DNA from: Acidianus manzaensis
Lineage (GTDB): Archaea > Thermoproteota > Thermoprotei_A > Sulfolobales > Sulfolobaceae
Length of the DNA: 64,000 nt
Direction: 5' to 3'
Assembly (NCBI RefSeq): GCF_002116695.1
Contig: NZ_CP020477.1
Span: 1,661,501 to 1,725,500, forward strand
The translations under genes were made by a program, and so were the position numbers. The notes beneath the pieces are model-generated. The model did not search any database. It saw only the letters and a list, made by a program, of their open reading frames with translations, and had not been told where the DNA came from. The first letter of the stretch is position 1, and each line of letters starts with the position of its first letter. Below are positions 13,357 to 25,688 of the stretch, in pieces.

Positions 13357-15324
13357 GTGCAGTTCGTCTTTGTTACTAACGATAACAAATATATTTATGA
13401 TAACGGCATACTTAAAGAATATAATGGCAAAATTAAGGTTAAAGATAATATAAAAGGATATTTAGTCTCCATAGAGAACGAAAAAGTGAAATTAACTAAA
13501 ATACCTGTATATGATTGTAATAAAATTGAATTTGAAGGTATATTTTCTGAAAAGATGAAGTTCGGTTACATTTTTGAATCCAATAACTCTTTGTGCATAC
13601 TAGAGAAAAATGAAGTAGGAGAAAAACTACTGCAAGGCTTTCCATATGCAATAATTTACGGGAAAATTATACCTAAAAACAACAAGCATCAGTTATTGAA
13701 AATGATGGATGATTATGAAGTGATAAAATATGCTTTAAAGACCTATCCTAATGACGAAGATATAATACGTAATTCAATAGTCCAGCTTTCAAATATGAAT
13801 AAATGTAATGAAGCAATATCATTATATGAAAAATTAGATAAGAAGTTTCCGGAGGAGTCATTAGCTGTAGCTGAATGTTATGAGAAAGAAGGAAAAGAAT
13901 TAGAAGCACTGAAAATTTATTCGTTTTTCTCTGATGATAGATATAAACTTTTAGAAGAAAAATTAAGGAAAAAAGCAGACAATTTATTGGAAGAATACGA
14001 ACAAACAGGAAATGTTAAACTATTGAACGAAGCTGTTAACGTACTTCCTACTTATGATGCACCATTAATAAAATTAGGATGGATTCACTTAAAGAAAAAT
14101 CCAAATGAAGCTATTAAGTACTTTGAAGAAGCCATAAAAAGATCCAGAACTTATCAAAACTTACTAATGCTGGCTAATGCTTATGCTAAAGCTGGAAAAT
14201 TTATGGATGCGTATAAAACTATTGAAGAAGTAGAAAAAATAAGACGAACTGCAGGGTCAGCATATATAAAAGCTTATGCATTAGAAAATTTGAATTCTCA
14301 TAAAGATGCAGAAAAGGAATATTTATACGCATGTAGAGAAGGATTAGTAGAGGCTTGCGATAAAGTAAGAGCAAGTATGCTTTATTTTCCAAAGGAATTT
14401 TATCCAGAACTTTGGTTAGGCTATGTTATATATGGATATGAAGTAAAGAGAGTAGCAGGAAATGGTGGAATGGGCTATGTATTATTAGTAGAAAGATTAG
14501 GTAAGCAATACGCAATGAAAATTATGAAAAAAGAGTACAATTTTGGCGAAATGTTATATGAAGTTGCTAAAATGCAAGAAATATCCAAAAATTCTAAATA
14601 TATGGTAAGAATTTTAGCAAGTTTTATGGATGAAAACTTTATAGATTATTATAGTTCTCCCCCAGCAATAGTAATGGAATATATGGAAGGGGGAGATTTA
14701 AGAGACATTTTAGTTAAAGAAGAATATTCTTCATTAAGGCATTCATCACTATGGCCAGAAATTGTTTCTATAATATTTTCCAAAATTGCTCAAGGTCTTA
14801 TATCTATACATAAAGAAGGATATGTACATTGTGACGTAAAACCATCTAATATTTTATTTACAAAACAATTGCCCAAATATGGAGAAGACACATTAAACAC
14901 TTTAGTTAATGAACAAAGTATTCCTAAGCTATCTGATCTTGGAAGTGCAGTAAAAATTGGGGTGCCAGTTATCCATTATACTCCCTATTATGCTCATCCA
15001 TTACAGAGATTTGGACAGAGAGCTTCAAATGAAATGGACATATATTCTTTTACAGTATCGCTCTACGTAGCTTTGACTAATAATTTTCCATTTCCAGAAT
15101 GGTTAGAAAGAGAATTGGAAGAAGCCGTAACTAATCCTAGTAAAAGAGATCAAGCGTTGAAGGACTTTTATAATACTGAACCTAGAATGGATTATGTTCC
15201 TGAAGAGTATAGAAATATAATATATAGAGGCTTAAGAGGAGAAATAACTATGGAAGAACTATCAAGAGATTTAAGAGAAATTGCATTAACTATCTACGGT
15301 ATACCGCAGGAAGCCTTAATATAG
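13357..15324 (+). CDS. TPR-containing Hanks-type Ser/Thr protein kinase
   Basis: Cytosolic protein kinase of 655 residues. The N-terminal half contains helical tetratricopeptide-like repeats from about residue 130 to 345. The kinase domain follows: glycine-rich loop AGNGGMG at 367-373, ATP-binding Lys at K388 (AMK), catalytic loop YVHCDVKPSN with D493 and K495, and magnesium-binding DLG with D527. HRD is therefore HCD and DFG is DLG, variants seen in archaeal kinases. Start is GTG at 13357. The TPR-plus-kinase layout resembles the Sulfolobus kinases (ArnC/ArnD type) that phosphorylate FHA and vWA proteins, and such proteins are encoded about 10 kb away. That link is inference. Confidence 0.85.
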   Translation: MQFVFVTNDNKYIYDNGILKEYNGKIKVKDNIKGYLVSIENEKVKLTKIPVYDCNKIEFEGIFSEKMKFGYIFESNNSLCILEKNEVGEKLLQGFPYAIIYGKIIPKNNKHQLLKMMDDYEVIKYALKTYPNDEDIIRNSIVQLSNMNKCNEAISLYEKLDKKFPEESLAVAECYEKEGKELEALKIYSFFSDDRYKLLEEKLRKKADNLLEEYEQTGNVKLLNEAVNVLPTYDAPLIKLGWIHLKKNPNEAIKYFEEAIKRSRTYQNLLMLANAYAKAGKFMDAYKTIEEVEKIRRTAGSAYIKAYALENLNSHKDAEKEYLYACREGLVEACDKVRASMLYFPKEFYPELWLGYVIYGYEVKRVAGNGGMGYVLLVERLGKQYAMKIMKKEYNFGEMLYEVAKMQEISKNSKYMVRILASFMDENFIDYYSSPPAIVMEYMEGGDLRDILVKEEYSSLRHSSLWPEIVSIIFSKIAQGLISIHKEGYVHCDVKPSNILFTKQLPKYGEDTLNTLVNEQSIPKLSDLGSAVKIGVPVIHYTPYYAHPLQRFGQRASNEMDIYSFTVSLYVALTNNFPFPEWLERELEEAVTNPSKRDQALKDFYNTEPRMDYVPEEYRNIIYRGLRGEITMEELSRDLREIALTIYGIPQEALI

Positions 15325-15355
15325 AATTTAAAAGCTTTTGTGTACTGTTAAAAGT

Positions 15356-15730
15356 ATGAAAGAAGTAATTTTCTCTAATAAAGCTCCAGCTCCAATAGGG
15401 CCTTATTCTCAAGCTATAAAAGTTGGAAATCTTATTTTTATATCTGGTCAAATTCCTCTGGATGCATCAAATAACATAAAGGGTGATGATATACAAACTC
15501 AAACAAAACAAGTTATGGAAAATATTAAATCTATTTTAGAGCAAGCAAATTCCAAAATTGATAATATAGTTATGGCATTTGTATTCTTAAGGAATATGAA
15601 CGATTTTACTAAATTTAACGAAATTTACTCTACATATTTTCATGAAAAACCTCCAGCAAGAGTAACAGTAGAAGTTTCTAAATTACCTAAAGACGTACTA
15701 ATAGAAATAGCTGTTATAGCTGAGGTTTAA
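15356..15730 (+). CDS. ridA: RidA (YjgF/YER057c/UK114) family deaminase
   Basis: Hydrolyses reactive enamine/imine intermediates released by PLP enzymes. The 124-residue protein shows the family pattern: [12 protein letters not shown] (residues 8-19), FISGQIPLD, and [24 protein letters not shown] with the conserved Arg that binds the substrate carboxylate. The frame is open six codons upstream to 15338, but homologues begin at [11 protein letters not shown], so 15356 is preferred. Four bases overlap the convergent 60-residue gene. Confidence 0.92.
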   Translation: MKEVIFSNKAPAPIGPYSQAIKVGNLIFISGQIPLDASNNIKGDDIQTQTKQVMENIKSILEQANSKIDNIVMAFVFLRNMNDFTKFNEIYSTYFHEKPPARVTVEVSKLPKDVLIEIAVIAEV

Positions 15731-15909
15731 GAAAAAACCTTCTTTAATAGTTTTTCTACATGGGGGCAGTTTATATCGAACATCACATGATTTCCATGCT
15801 CAATACATGAAGCTGCTATAGGCTTTCCTTCCAAAAAAACTATTGATGCTTCATCATCTTCTATTATTGTATATGCAACCCCTTCAAAGACTTTTCTGTA
15901 TTCTGCCAT
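15727..15909 (-). CDS. Small hypothetical protein, 60 residues
   Basis: I do not recognise this protein. It has a compact beta-rich N-terminal part ([22 protein letters not shown]) and two Cys, at about residues 35 and 48, the second in a [11 protein letters not shown] segment. It is convergent with ridA with a 4-bp overlap. Coding character is supported by lack of stops and a plausible soluble fold, but no homologue is known to me. Confidence 0.5.
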   Translation of the reverse strand: MAEYRKVFEGVAYTIIEDDEASIVFLEGKPIAASCIEHGNHVMFDINCPHVEKLLKKVFS

Positions 15910-15998
15910 TTTTGGTCACTTATTCCATAATGATATATTTTTCCATTTATAAACTTTTCTACTAATTATGATATGCTAATAAGGTAAAAAATAAAAAA

Positions 15999-16720
<722 letters not shown>

Positions 16721-16724
<4 letters not shown>

Positions 16725-16846
16725 ACCGGTTTAGTTATATTTAATGACTTACATCTGTTTAAGCATTCAGCTACTGATACATATTTCCATGATGAATTAG
16801 GCTCAAAACACTCTTGTACACAAGGATCTACAATTTGGGTTTCCAT
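16721..16846 (-). CDS. Twin-CX3C microprotein, 41 residues
   Basis: A short open frame encoding METQIVDPCVQECFEP...ECLNRCKSL. Four Cys form two CX3C pairs, C9/C13 and C28/C32, separated by 14 residues, with predicted helical surroundings. That is the geometry of a disulfide-stapled helical hairpin or of a four-Cys metal site. A TAGTGA sequence upstream may act as ribosome-binding site. The stop codon TGA overlaps the GTG start of the downstream four-CBS gene, strong evidence that it is a real, co-translated gene. I know no named family. The function is unknown; association with the CBS protein is inferred from coupling. Confidence 0.6.
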
Positions 16847-17015
16847 ATTATTCACTAATAATTCTATATAACGATAAGGAAAAAAATCTTTGTGTATATC
16901 ATTTAATAAAAGATAGTTAATGTCTGTTTAAAATATTCAGTTAAAGTATATAAATGCAGGAAATATAAAGTAGAATTGAAAAGGAAAACTTAAAAATGTG
17001 TATAATTTAATTAAA

Positions 17016-17352
<337 letters not shown>

Positions 17353-17391
17353 AAGGTAATGTTAAAAATTCTGAAGAATAACTTTCTTAAA

Positions 17392-18060
17392 ATGTTAGAA
17401 ATCAAATTCTTTCATGATGTATTATGTCCATTTTGCTTTGTAGCCACTAGAAGACTACTTAACGTAGCAAAGGACTATAAAGATCAAGTTATAGTTAGAC
17501 ATAAGTCATTTATGATGATATCTTCATTAGACGACCTTAAAGAAATTGCTCCTACAGTAGAGGATGCTAGAGAAGTTTTTAAAAATGAATTTTCTATTTT
17601 AAAAAAATATATACCAGATTATGATCCTGATAAAGTGATTAGTAAGGGCAAAATAGGTTATGTTTGGTCTCTTCCACCTCAAATGGCATGCAAAGCTGCA
17701 GAATTCCAGAAAGGCGATGAAGGACACTGGTTATATTATAGCAAAGCTCAAGAAAAGTTCTTCCTTGAAGGCGAAGATATAACGTCTGATGATGTACTAA
17801 TAGGAATAGCAGAAGAAGTTGGTTTAGATATTGAAAGATTTAAAAAAGATTTTAAGTCAAAAAAAGCTAAACTTGCAGTTATAGAAGATGAAGAGGAAGC
17901 TCATGCTATGGGAATTAGGGGAGTTCCTGCAATAGTAGTTAATGATAAATGGTTAATTAGGGGCGTACAATCAGAAGATTATTATAGACAAGTTATTGAA
18001 GATTTGCTAAAGAATGGGGAGCCTAAAAAAATTGAATTAAAAACTTATTGGGAGCAATAA
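17392..18060 (+). CDS. DsbA-like (FrnE-type) thiol oxidoreductase
   Basis: Thioredoxin-fold protein of about 222 residues with a helical insertion. The redox-active CPFC follows the first strand (IKFFHDVLCPFCFVATRRL), and the cis-Pro loop is GIRGVPAIVVND near residue 180. It belongs to the DsbA/2-hydroxychromene-2-carboxylate isomerase group. With no signal peptide after the chosen start, it is probably cytosolic, as is common in hyperthermophiles with disulfide-rich proteins. The frame is open from 17359, but the upstream residues (MLKILKNNFLK) do not belong to the fold, so the ATG at 17392 is preferred. Confidence 0.85.
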   Translation: MLEIKFFHDVLCPFCFVATRRLLNVAKDYKDQVIVRHKSFMMISSLDDLKEIAPTVEDAREVFKNEFSILKKYIPDYDPDKVISKGKIGYVWSLPPQMACKAAEFQKGDEGHWLYYSKAQEKFFLEGEDITSDDVLIGIAEEVGLDIERFKKDFKSKKAKLAVIEDEEEAHAMGIRGVPAIVVNDKWLIRGVQSEDYYRQVIEDLLKNGEPKKIELKTYWEQ

Positions 18061-18170
18061 TCTATTTTTAATATATTTAGTTTTCAATTATATATTTTCT
18101 AAGATTGAGTCTAATGTAAAAGTAGATAATAAAAAGTTTTATTTACCTAGTTTAAGATAATTCTCTTGCT

Positions 18171-18554
18171 ATGAAGAAAGTAAAAGATTATATGATAGTT
18201 CCAGTGTTTCAAGTTGAGGCTAATACTAGTTTACAAGAAGTTTGTAAGTTAATGCTAGAAAAAGGAATAGGATCAGTCTTAGTTACAGAAAACGGAGAGC
18301 CAAAGGGAATTTTCACAGATAGAGATGCGGTAAAAGCTATAGCGTCAGGCTATTCTCCTTCAGACGAAGTTAGAATAGCATCTACTATGGGCAATTTGAT
18401 TTCAGTGTCCTCAGAAACTGATATCTCTGAAGCAGTTAGCCTCATGATAAAAAACAAGATAAGGCATCTTCCAGTTAAAGATGAAAAAGGTCAGGTAATA
18501 GGCATATTGTCTATAGTAGATGCTTCTAAAGCTATAGAAGATATATATAAATAA
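18171..18554 (+). CDS. Single Bateman module (two CBS motifs)
   Basis: A 127-residue protein with exactly two CBS motifs, about residues 4-60 and 65-125. The first contains GIFTDRDAVKAI, the second GILSIVDASKAI. These usually dimerise into a disc binding adenine nucleotides. No other domain is attached. It stands alone with about 110 bp of AT-rich spacer on its 5' side. It is the third CBS-only gene in the first 19 kb. Confidence 0.85.
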   Translation: MKKVKDYMIVPVFQVEANTSLQEVCKLMLEKGIGSVLVTENGEPKGIFTDRDAVKAIASGYSPSDEVRIASTMGNLISVSSETDISEAVSLMIKNKIRHLPVKDEKGQVIGILSIVDASKAIEDIYK

Positions 18555-18638
18555 ATTAACATCTATTTTTAAGTTATTAATGATTCTAAAATACGTATAA
18601 AGGAAAATATTTATGGAAGTATACATTACTCTTTATTC

Positions 18639-19208
18639 ATGAAGATTGCAGAACTAAAAGACATGAATGATAACGAGACATCATTGCATGAAGCACAAAA
18701 GCTTATTATTATAGATGGTAAAAAAGAAGAGATAAGTTTAGCTTATGGAAGAATTTCAAACTTTCAAAAAGTAGATTTTTTGATATCTAAAAATTTATTA
18801 TATGGTGAAATAAATTTTTTACAATATATATCTGATTTTATAATAAATGGAGAGAAAATTGTAAGAAAAGAGGACTCTAAGTATATACCTTGTAAATATG
18901 ATCTATGTATAGGTAATAGTGAAATTTCTTCTGGTATACTAAAAGAAAATAACATAATATTCTTTTATCCCTTTCCATTTAGAGAAAATAGTATTTCTTC
19001 TGTTTTAGTTTTTGAAATTCTAGACTATGATTTAATGCGTGAATTGTATAGAGTAATGAAAAAACATGGCAAATTAAAAGTGATGGTTAGAGATAACTTT
19101 TCTGGAGGACTTACGGCAAAGGATATATTAAAATATATTATAAAATTTAAAATAGATAAAATCTCATGGGAAAACGAATACTGGATAATAGATGCCAGAA
19201 AACTTTAG
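18639..19208 (+). CDS. Methyltransferase-like protein, degenerate
   Basis: A 189-residue protein. The C-terminal third (LMRELYRVMKKHGKLKVMVRD) matches the late strand-helix pattern of class I SAM-dependent methyltransferases, E-x-x-R-V-L-K-x-G-G. The segment IIFFYPFPFRENSISSVLVFEILD corresponds to the D-x-(P/S)-(F/L)-x-x-x-S-x-D-x-(V/I) region. No intact glycine-rich SAM-binding loop is visible in the N-terminal half, so it may not be catalytic. It is a single gene upstream of the interrupted acyl-CoA synthetase. Confidence 0.5.
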   Translation: MKIAELKDMNDNETSLHEAQKLIIIDGKKEEISLAYGRISNFQKVDFLISKNLLYGEINFLQYISDFIINGEKIVRKEDSKYIPCKYDLCIGNSEISSGILKENNIIFFYPFPFRENSISSVLVFEILDYDLMRELYRVMKKHGKLKVMVRDNFSGGLTAKDILKYIIKFKIDKISWENEYWIIDARKL

Positions 19209-19277
19209 GTTATGTTATTATACTCATAGGTAGATCAAGGAAAACTTATTTTAATGCTTCTAGTTATATTTAGGAAA

Positions 19278-21105
<1,828 letters not shown>

Positions 21106-21116
<11 letters not shown>

Positions 21117-21864
21117 AGTAGTTGATATTAAAGACGCTTTATCGTTAATTAAAGAAGGAGATACTATAACAATAAGTGGAATGTCAATACATAGAAATCC
21201 AATAAAATTTATTCAAGAGCTAATCAATGAAAATATACGAAATCTGAATTTCGTAGATAGAGAACCTGGCTTAGGTTTAGAATTATTGCTTAAAAATAAT
21301 GTTCTTAAAAAAGTGAGAGTAGCTATGGCTACGTTAGAGTGGTTTGGAATGCTACCATCATTTAGAGAAAAGATAGAAAATGGAGAAGTAGAAATTTTAG
21401 AAGACACTTGTGGAGCATTTATTGCAGGAATAAGAGCAGGAGCTTTTGGTGTACCGTTTATGCCAGTAAGAGGGATAATAGGTTCTGATTTGGTAAAACT
21501 TCATGAAAAAGCTAACACGTGGAAAGTTTCTCTTGATCCATTTTCTGGCGAGCATATAATCTTAGTTAAGGCAATAAAACCAGACGTAGCAATAATTCAC
21601 GTAAATAAGGCAGATAAAGAAGGAAATGCAGAAATTATTGGTCCAGTATATGAAGATGAACTTAAAGCTAGAGCTTCTAACCAAGTAATACTTACTACAG
21701 AGGAAATAGTAGATTCCAGATATTTTACTAAGAAGAGACCTAATATATATTCCGAGCATGTAACAGCTATAGTAAAAATTCCAAGGGGAGCTGAACCTAC
21801 TAGCATGTACCCTCTATATGATGCTGATTATGAAAAAATACTTAGTATTCTAGGGCAAGCCTAA
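21106..21864 (+). CDS. CoA-transferase family I, subunit A
   Basis: Alpha subunit of a glutaconate/3-oxoacid-type CoA-transferase, 252 residues. The N-terminal IKEGDTITISGMSIHRNPIKF contains the family's G-(D/M)-x-I-x-x-G-G entry in modified form, and FIAGIRAGAFGVPFMPVRGIIGSD matches the core glycine-rich region. The ATG at 21106 overlaps the last ten bases of the acyl-CoA synthetase gene, so they share an operon. The beta subunit is encoded on the opposite strand, with a 23-bp tail overlap. The acyl substrate is unknown. Confidence 0.8.
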
Positions 21865-22558
21865 GATTATATGGATCTACACTTTGGATAAATTTCTTTT
21901 CTTCCTCATTAATATCTATTATTCCAGATATTTTTGGATATACACTAAATGCTGTATTATCTCTTATAATTTCGAAGTTACTCCATGGATAAACGTAATT
22001 AACATACCACTTTTTCTCTTCTCTGCAATAATTTAATACACCTAGATTAGTTACGACGAATATTTTATTATTTGAGAACTTTGATGTGCCAGTAATGAAA
22101 TCAACTTTCTTAACTAATGAACTCTTTGAATGCCTAAGATTCCATAATATTCCTTTCTTGACTAAAGGAAGAATATACGCTGTTGCTGCTCCGCCAGGTA
22201 ATCTAACTTTAGGTGAATTATAGTCTCCTATAACTGATAGGTTAACGTTAGTTTCTTCATCAATTTGAACTGGACCAAGAAACATTACATCTAATTTTCC
22301 TTTTTGAGCTAAATCAAAAGCCTCTGTTGTAGGTAATATGCTACTTCCCTCTATAAAGAATGGACTTCCAGTAGAAGGAGATATCTCAATTTTATCAGGA
22401 TTATATGCTTCAGCTACGCCAAGTATTTTGATATCCTTTTTATAAAAATCTCTTGCCATAAAAGATCCTATTAATGCAGGAATAGAGTTTAGTCCTACAT
22501 ATACTCGTTCTTTATCTTGAATTAATTGAGCTATAGCTTTAATGACGTGATCAATCAT
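21842..22558 (-). CDS. CoA-transferase family I, subunit B
   Basis: Beta subunit, 238 residues. The N terminus VYVGLNSIPALIGSFMARDFY aligns with the G-x-x-x-P-x-x-A-x-x-L-A pattern. GSSILPTTEAFDLAQKGKLDVMFLGPVQID and IGDYNSPKVRLPGGAATAYILP match glutaconate CoA-transferase B proteins. The usual catalytic Glu of family I sits in the beta subunit, but I cannot identify it with certainty. Normally A and B subunits are encoded side by side on one strand; here B is convergent to A and needs its own promoter upstream of 22558. Confidence 0.8.
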   Translation of the reverse strand: MIDHVIKAIAQLIQDKERVYVGLNSIPALIGSFMARDFYKKDIKILGVAEAYNPDKIEISPSTGSPFFIEGSSILPTTEAFDLAQKGKLDVMFLGPVQIDEETNVNLSVIGDYNSPKVRLPGGAATAYILPLVKKGILWNLRHSKSSLVKKVDFITGTSKFSNNKIFVVTNLGVLNYCREEKKWYVNYVYPWSNFEIIRDNTAFSVYPKISGIIDINEEEKKFIQSVDPYNLRLALEY

Positions 22559-22597
22559 AGAGATAAATCCAAATACTTGTTTTAATAGTTTTTACCC

Positions 22598-22918
22598 ATG
22601 AGCAATCTAGTGTATAAATACGAGAATTATTACATTGCTGGAGTAATGCATGTAGTACCTGGATACTTGCAGGATATTTTGATTATATATAAAGACGGGA
22701 ATAATTGGAAAGCAATTTCAGCGGAGAAATTTAATTCGAGCGATAATACTTTAAAGACAATAAGAGATGGCGTAAAATTTGCAGTACATGAAGATGATTT
22801 AAAAGACGCTATAAATAAATTAAGAAGCAAAGGAATAAAAATGGAAGACGTAAAATCTTTCCCTTTCCCTAAGAAATTCTTAGAGGGTAGAAAGAAAATT
22901 CAAGAAGAGTTTGATTAA
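22598..22918 (+). CDS. Hypothetical protein, 106 residues
   Basis: I do not recognise this protein. It has a beta-rich N-terminal half (YYIAGVMHVVPGYLQDILIIYKDGNNWKA) and a helical, charged C-terminal half with a KSFPFPKKFLEGR segment. It is soluble and lacks Cys or catalytic motifs. It lies divergent from CoA-transferase subunit B, separated by 39 bp, and convergent with the aTrm10 gene. Confidence 0.55.
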   Translation: MSNLVYKYENYYIAGVMHVVPGYLQDILIIYKDGNNWKAISAEKFNSSDNTLKTIRDGVKFAVHEDDLKDAINKLRSKGIKMEDVKSFPFPKKFLEGRKKIQEEFD

Positions 22919-22944
22919 CACTACTGTTTTAAAATGTATATAAC

Positions 22945-23820
22945 TTATTGATGAGTAGATTTTTTTAACCTATTTAGTACTTTATCGTTTGGCTTAAGAA
23001 AATCTATTGCCTCATTTAGATTTCCTCTATTTGCCTCCATAATTAATCGAGAAAACTTATCTGCATTACTTTGAGTTTCTAATATAGCATCTTCTAATTT
23101 CTTACCAGAAATTACCTTTAATATAATTTCTATAATTTTATTTATTCTATCAGGCACGCCAATTACACTTCCTCTCAAAGTTATCTTTACCTGAGGGAAG
23201 GAATCATACTTAGCAATTCTACTTAGTTCAGTAGTAGCATTTTTCCATCCTGATCTGTCCACGATTCCTCCTATGATAAAATACTTAGTTTTTCTTATCA
23301 GATCTTCATTAGCTTCTATTTCGCCATATGGATTTAATACTATTGTATTCTCTGAAGAAGGTTCAACATTATATCTTATTTTATTCTTAAAATTAAACAA
23401 GGAACCTTTTTCCGGAAAATTGTTTATAACTAAATTATAATCCCATAAATAATTTCTTATGGTATTTAAAGAGCATCCTAATTGAATTAAAAGTTTATTT
23501 TTATCCTCGTCTAAATGTCTATTCCATAAACTAAGGTCTATTATAAAGACTGGATATTTAGGATAATCTAAAGTTATTTCTTCTCCTAGGTTAGAAATTT
23601 CATACTTTGTTCTGTAATTTCCTTTTCCAGAATACAATTTAATATTAAGTTCATCAGAAATTTCTTTTCCGTAATTTTCCTTTTCAATAAGTTTTAAATC
23701 GTTTAATAAAATATTAACGGCCAATCTTTGTAAAAACGGCTTTTTCTTTAATTTTCTAACATAAACTTCTTTAATATTCCTTTCCTTAAGAAAGTTTGCT
23801 AGTATATTAGCAAGTATCAT
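22945..23820 (-). CDS. trm10: tRNA purine-9 N1-methyltransferase aTrm10
   Basis: SPOUT-class enzyme methylating N1 of the purine at tRNA position 9; the characterised Sulfolobus enzyme makes m1A9. The 291-residue length matches that enzyme. The sequence follows it closely: LLIQLGCSLNTIRNYLWDYNLVI in the centre, NPYGEIEANEDLIRKTKYFIIGGIVDRSG with the SAM-binding SPOUT knot, and LRGSVIGVPDRINKIIEIIL. The basic N-terminal region (KLKKKPFLQRLAV) is likely RNA binding. It starts within an ATGA overlap with the upstream vWA gene, so it is expressed with the phospho-signalling cluster. Confidence 0.88.
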   Translation of the reverse strand: MILANILANFLKERNIKEVYVRKLKKKPFLQRLAVNILLNDLKLIEKENYGKEISDELNIKLYSGKGNYRTKYEISNLGEEITLDYPKYPVFIIDLSLWNRHLDEDKNKLLIQLGCSLNTIRNYLWDYNLVINNFPEKGSLFNFKNKIRYNVEPSSENTIVLNPYGEIEANEDLIRKTKYFIIGGIVDRSGWKNATTELSRIAKYDSFPQVKITLRGSVIGVPDRINKIIEIILKVISGKKLEDAILETQSNADKFSRLIMEANRGNLNEAIDFLKPNDKVLNRLKKSTHQ

Positions 23821-24905
23821 GATGATCTCATTTTCTTAGTAACTTCTGATAAATCTGTCTTTGGATCACCTGTAAGTTTTTGTGTAGCTTCAATAAGGCT
23901 AGCCTTCCTAGTCTCCTCTGCTACTTGCATTAATTCTCTAGTTACTCTTGTAGTATCCTTACCTCTTTGTACTAATTCTCCATATTCCTTTAGAAGTCTA
24001 TAGTATCTTATCTCTGCTAAAACGTCTCTATTAATATTAGAAGTAATTAATTCTTTATTTTCAGTCCTATAGAACGTTAAATTATATGTTAGCGTTTTTA
24101 TTTGATTATCTACTGGGTCTTGGTATCTCGCTACAAATGTAATTTGATAGTTATCATTACCTGGAGGAATTATGATGGTACCATAGATAGCTAGTAACCT
24201 ATCTACTACTGGTATATTTATTGGTAAATCATAATTTAATGGGGAAAAGTTATTAGGAACTTGTAGAGCAAAATTAGTTGCAAATACATCTGAACTCTTT
24301 TGTTCTTCTAAAATTAAAGGAAGTTGAGATGGATCTTCAATATGATAGAAGAATCCTGCTGTTTTATCAGCTAGGCTTTTCAAAATAATCTCATTATAAT
24401 CTCTACCTATACCAATAGAAATGAAACTTAAATTAGGTGGTATCTGTAGAGCTTCGTAATCCTTAACATTTCCCTTATCTTTTGGCTTTCCATCAGTCAG
24501 CAATATTGCCTTAGTTGGTATTCCGTCGCTAGTAATTTCTATTATTTTTCTTATAGTTTCATGAAATCTTGTAGTTCCACCAAATTCTAAATTTTGCAAT
24601 TTATTTTCTAATTCCTCATTTTTTCCTCCATAACCTTGATAAATGATCTCAGGATGATTTGAAAATAATATCACGATAACTTGCTGAGAAGGCGGAATCT
24701 TAGATAAGAGCGAAACAGCAGAAGATATTGCAGTATTGAACTTATCCCCTTTCATTGATGGGCTGTTATCTATAGCTATTATATATCTTATATTAGACGC
24801 TGTAGAAGCGTTTTCTGGAACTACATATATAGAAAGTCCTACTTCAGTATTATCTTTATTACTTATATAATTATGAGACGTTTTAATTTTTAGTGATATA
24901 GTCAT
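23817..24905 (-). CDS. von Willebrand type A domain protein (ArnB paralogue)
   Basis: A 362-residue protein. The vWA domain covers about residues 35-200, with a MIDAS-like metal site: DNSPS (a DxSxS motif with Pro in place of the usual Gly), a Thr in GGTTRF and LLTDGKPKD. A beta-sandwich-like region follows, then a helical, Thr/Arg-rich tail with TREL, TRKA, TQKL and TKKM. It is transcribed divergently from the FHA gene with about 60 bp between them, and ATGA-overlaps aTrm10. Sulfolobus vWA proteins bind FHA proteins and are phosphorylated; this is likely the same toolkit, with distinct metal-site sequence. Confidence 0.8.
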   Translation of the reverse strand: MTISLKIKTSHNYISNKDNTEVGLSIYVVPENASTASNIRYIIAIDNSPSMKGDKFNTAISSAVSLLSKIPPSQQVIVILFSNHPEIIYQGYGGKNEELENKLQNLEFGGTTRFHETIRKIIEITSDGIPTKAILLTDGKPKDKGNVKDYEALQIPPNLSFISIGIGRDYNEIILKSLADKTAGFFYHIEDPSQLPLILEEQKSSDVFATNFALQVPNNFSPLNYDLPINIPVVDRLLAIYGTIIIPPGNDNYQITFVARYQDPVDNQIKTLTYNLTFYRTENKELITSNINRDVLAEIRYYRLLKEYGELVQRGKDTTRVTRELMQVAEETRKASLIEATQKLTGDPKTDLSEVTKKMRSS

Positions 24906-24935
24906 ATTTCAACTGGTTTAAGAATTAGTAAGAAC

Positions 24936-24966
<31 letters not shown>

Positions 24967-24968
24967 TT

Positions 24969-25688
24969 ATGACATGGAAATGCCCATATTGTGGTTATGA
25001 AAATTCAGATGATGCTAATTTTTGCATAAATTGTGGTGCCAAAAAACCAGAAATGAATCAACAACCTCAATCAAGTGTAGAAACACAACCAACAGTTGCA
25101 TCTGAAGAAAACGCACAAACTATGCCAGAAGCCAATCCTGGAGAACCTATAGCTACTGCTTCAAATAATGCAAATGCTATATCAGATCAATCTACAGGTC
25201 AACCTCAAGAAGGACAAGGTATAGTAGCAGAAAGTCAAGGGCAGTCTTCTCAAGGTGCAGCAGTAGAGGAACAAGTCCAGCCAGTAGATCAACAAGAAGC
25301 TCAATCAACTCAACAAACCGTTGAGCAAACTAATCAGCCCCCTGCCCAGCAGGAAACAGCTAGTAAATATTATATTTTATTTATTGCAACTCCAGCTACT
25401 GCATTAAATAAGAGTAAAGTTCCTTTGGATTTTGATATATTTGAAAATATTTCTATTGGAAGAAGTCCAGAGAATGTTATAGTAATACCAGATCCAGAAG
25501 TTTCTAGAAGACATGCGATAATATCGTTAGAAGGAGGGAAACTGTATATTGAAGATTTGAATAGTACTAATGGAACATATATTTATGATGGAAAAATATT
25601 TAACCCAGTTAAAGGGAAAATTGAAATTCAAGCTGGTAGTCTAATAAAATTAGGAAATAATACAATAATACGATTAGTGACTGAATAA
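24969..25688 (+). CDS. arnA: Zinc-ribbon plus FHA-domain protein, ArnA-like
   Basis: A 239-residue signalling adaptor. At the N terminus a zinc ribbon with C5/C8 and C19/C22 (CPYC...CINC). Next, a Gln/Pro/Ser-rich disordered linker at about 27-130. Then the FHA domain at about 145-237, with the phosphothreonine-binding GRSP, SRRHA and LNSTNGT motifs. In S. acidocaldarius the ArnA protein of this architecture partners ArnB and represses archaellum expression. The frame is open from 24954, but the ATG at 24969 starts the zinc ribbon and has a TTATTAA element about 26 bases upstream. Its stop overlaps the ATG of the phosphatase gene. Confidence 0.88.
   Translation: MTWKCPYCGYENSDDANFCINCGAKKPEMNQQPQSSVETQPTVASEENAQTMPEANPGEPIATASNNANAISDQSTGQPQEGQGIVAESQGQSSQGAAVEEQVQPVDQQEAQSTQQTVEQTNQPPAQQETASKYYILFIATPATALNKSKVPLDFDIFENISIGRSPENVIVIPDPEVSRRHAIISLEGGKLYIEDLNSTNGTYIYDGKIFNPVKGKIEIQAGSLIKLGNNTIIRLVTE

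Noticed and set aside
23818..23870. C/D box sRNA starting at ATGATGA at the aTrm10/vWA junction
   Set aside because: A CTGA occurs downstream but there are no internal C'/D' boxes and the spacing is too long; the sequence is fully explained by two overlapping genes.
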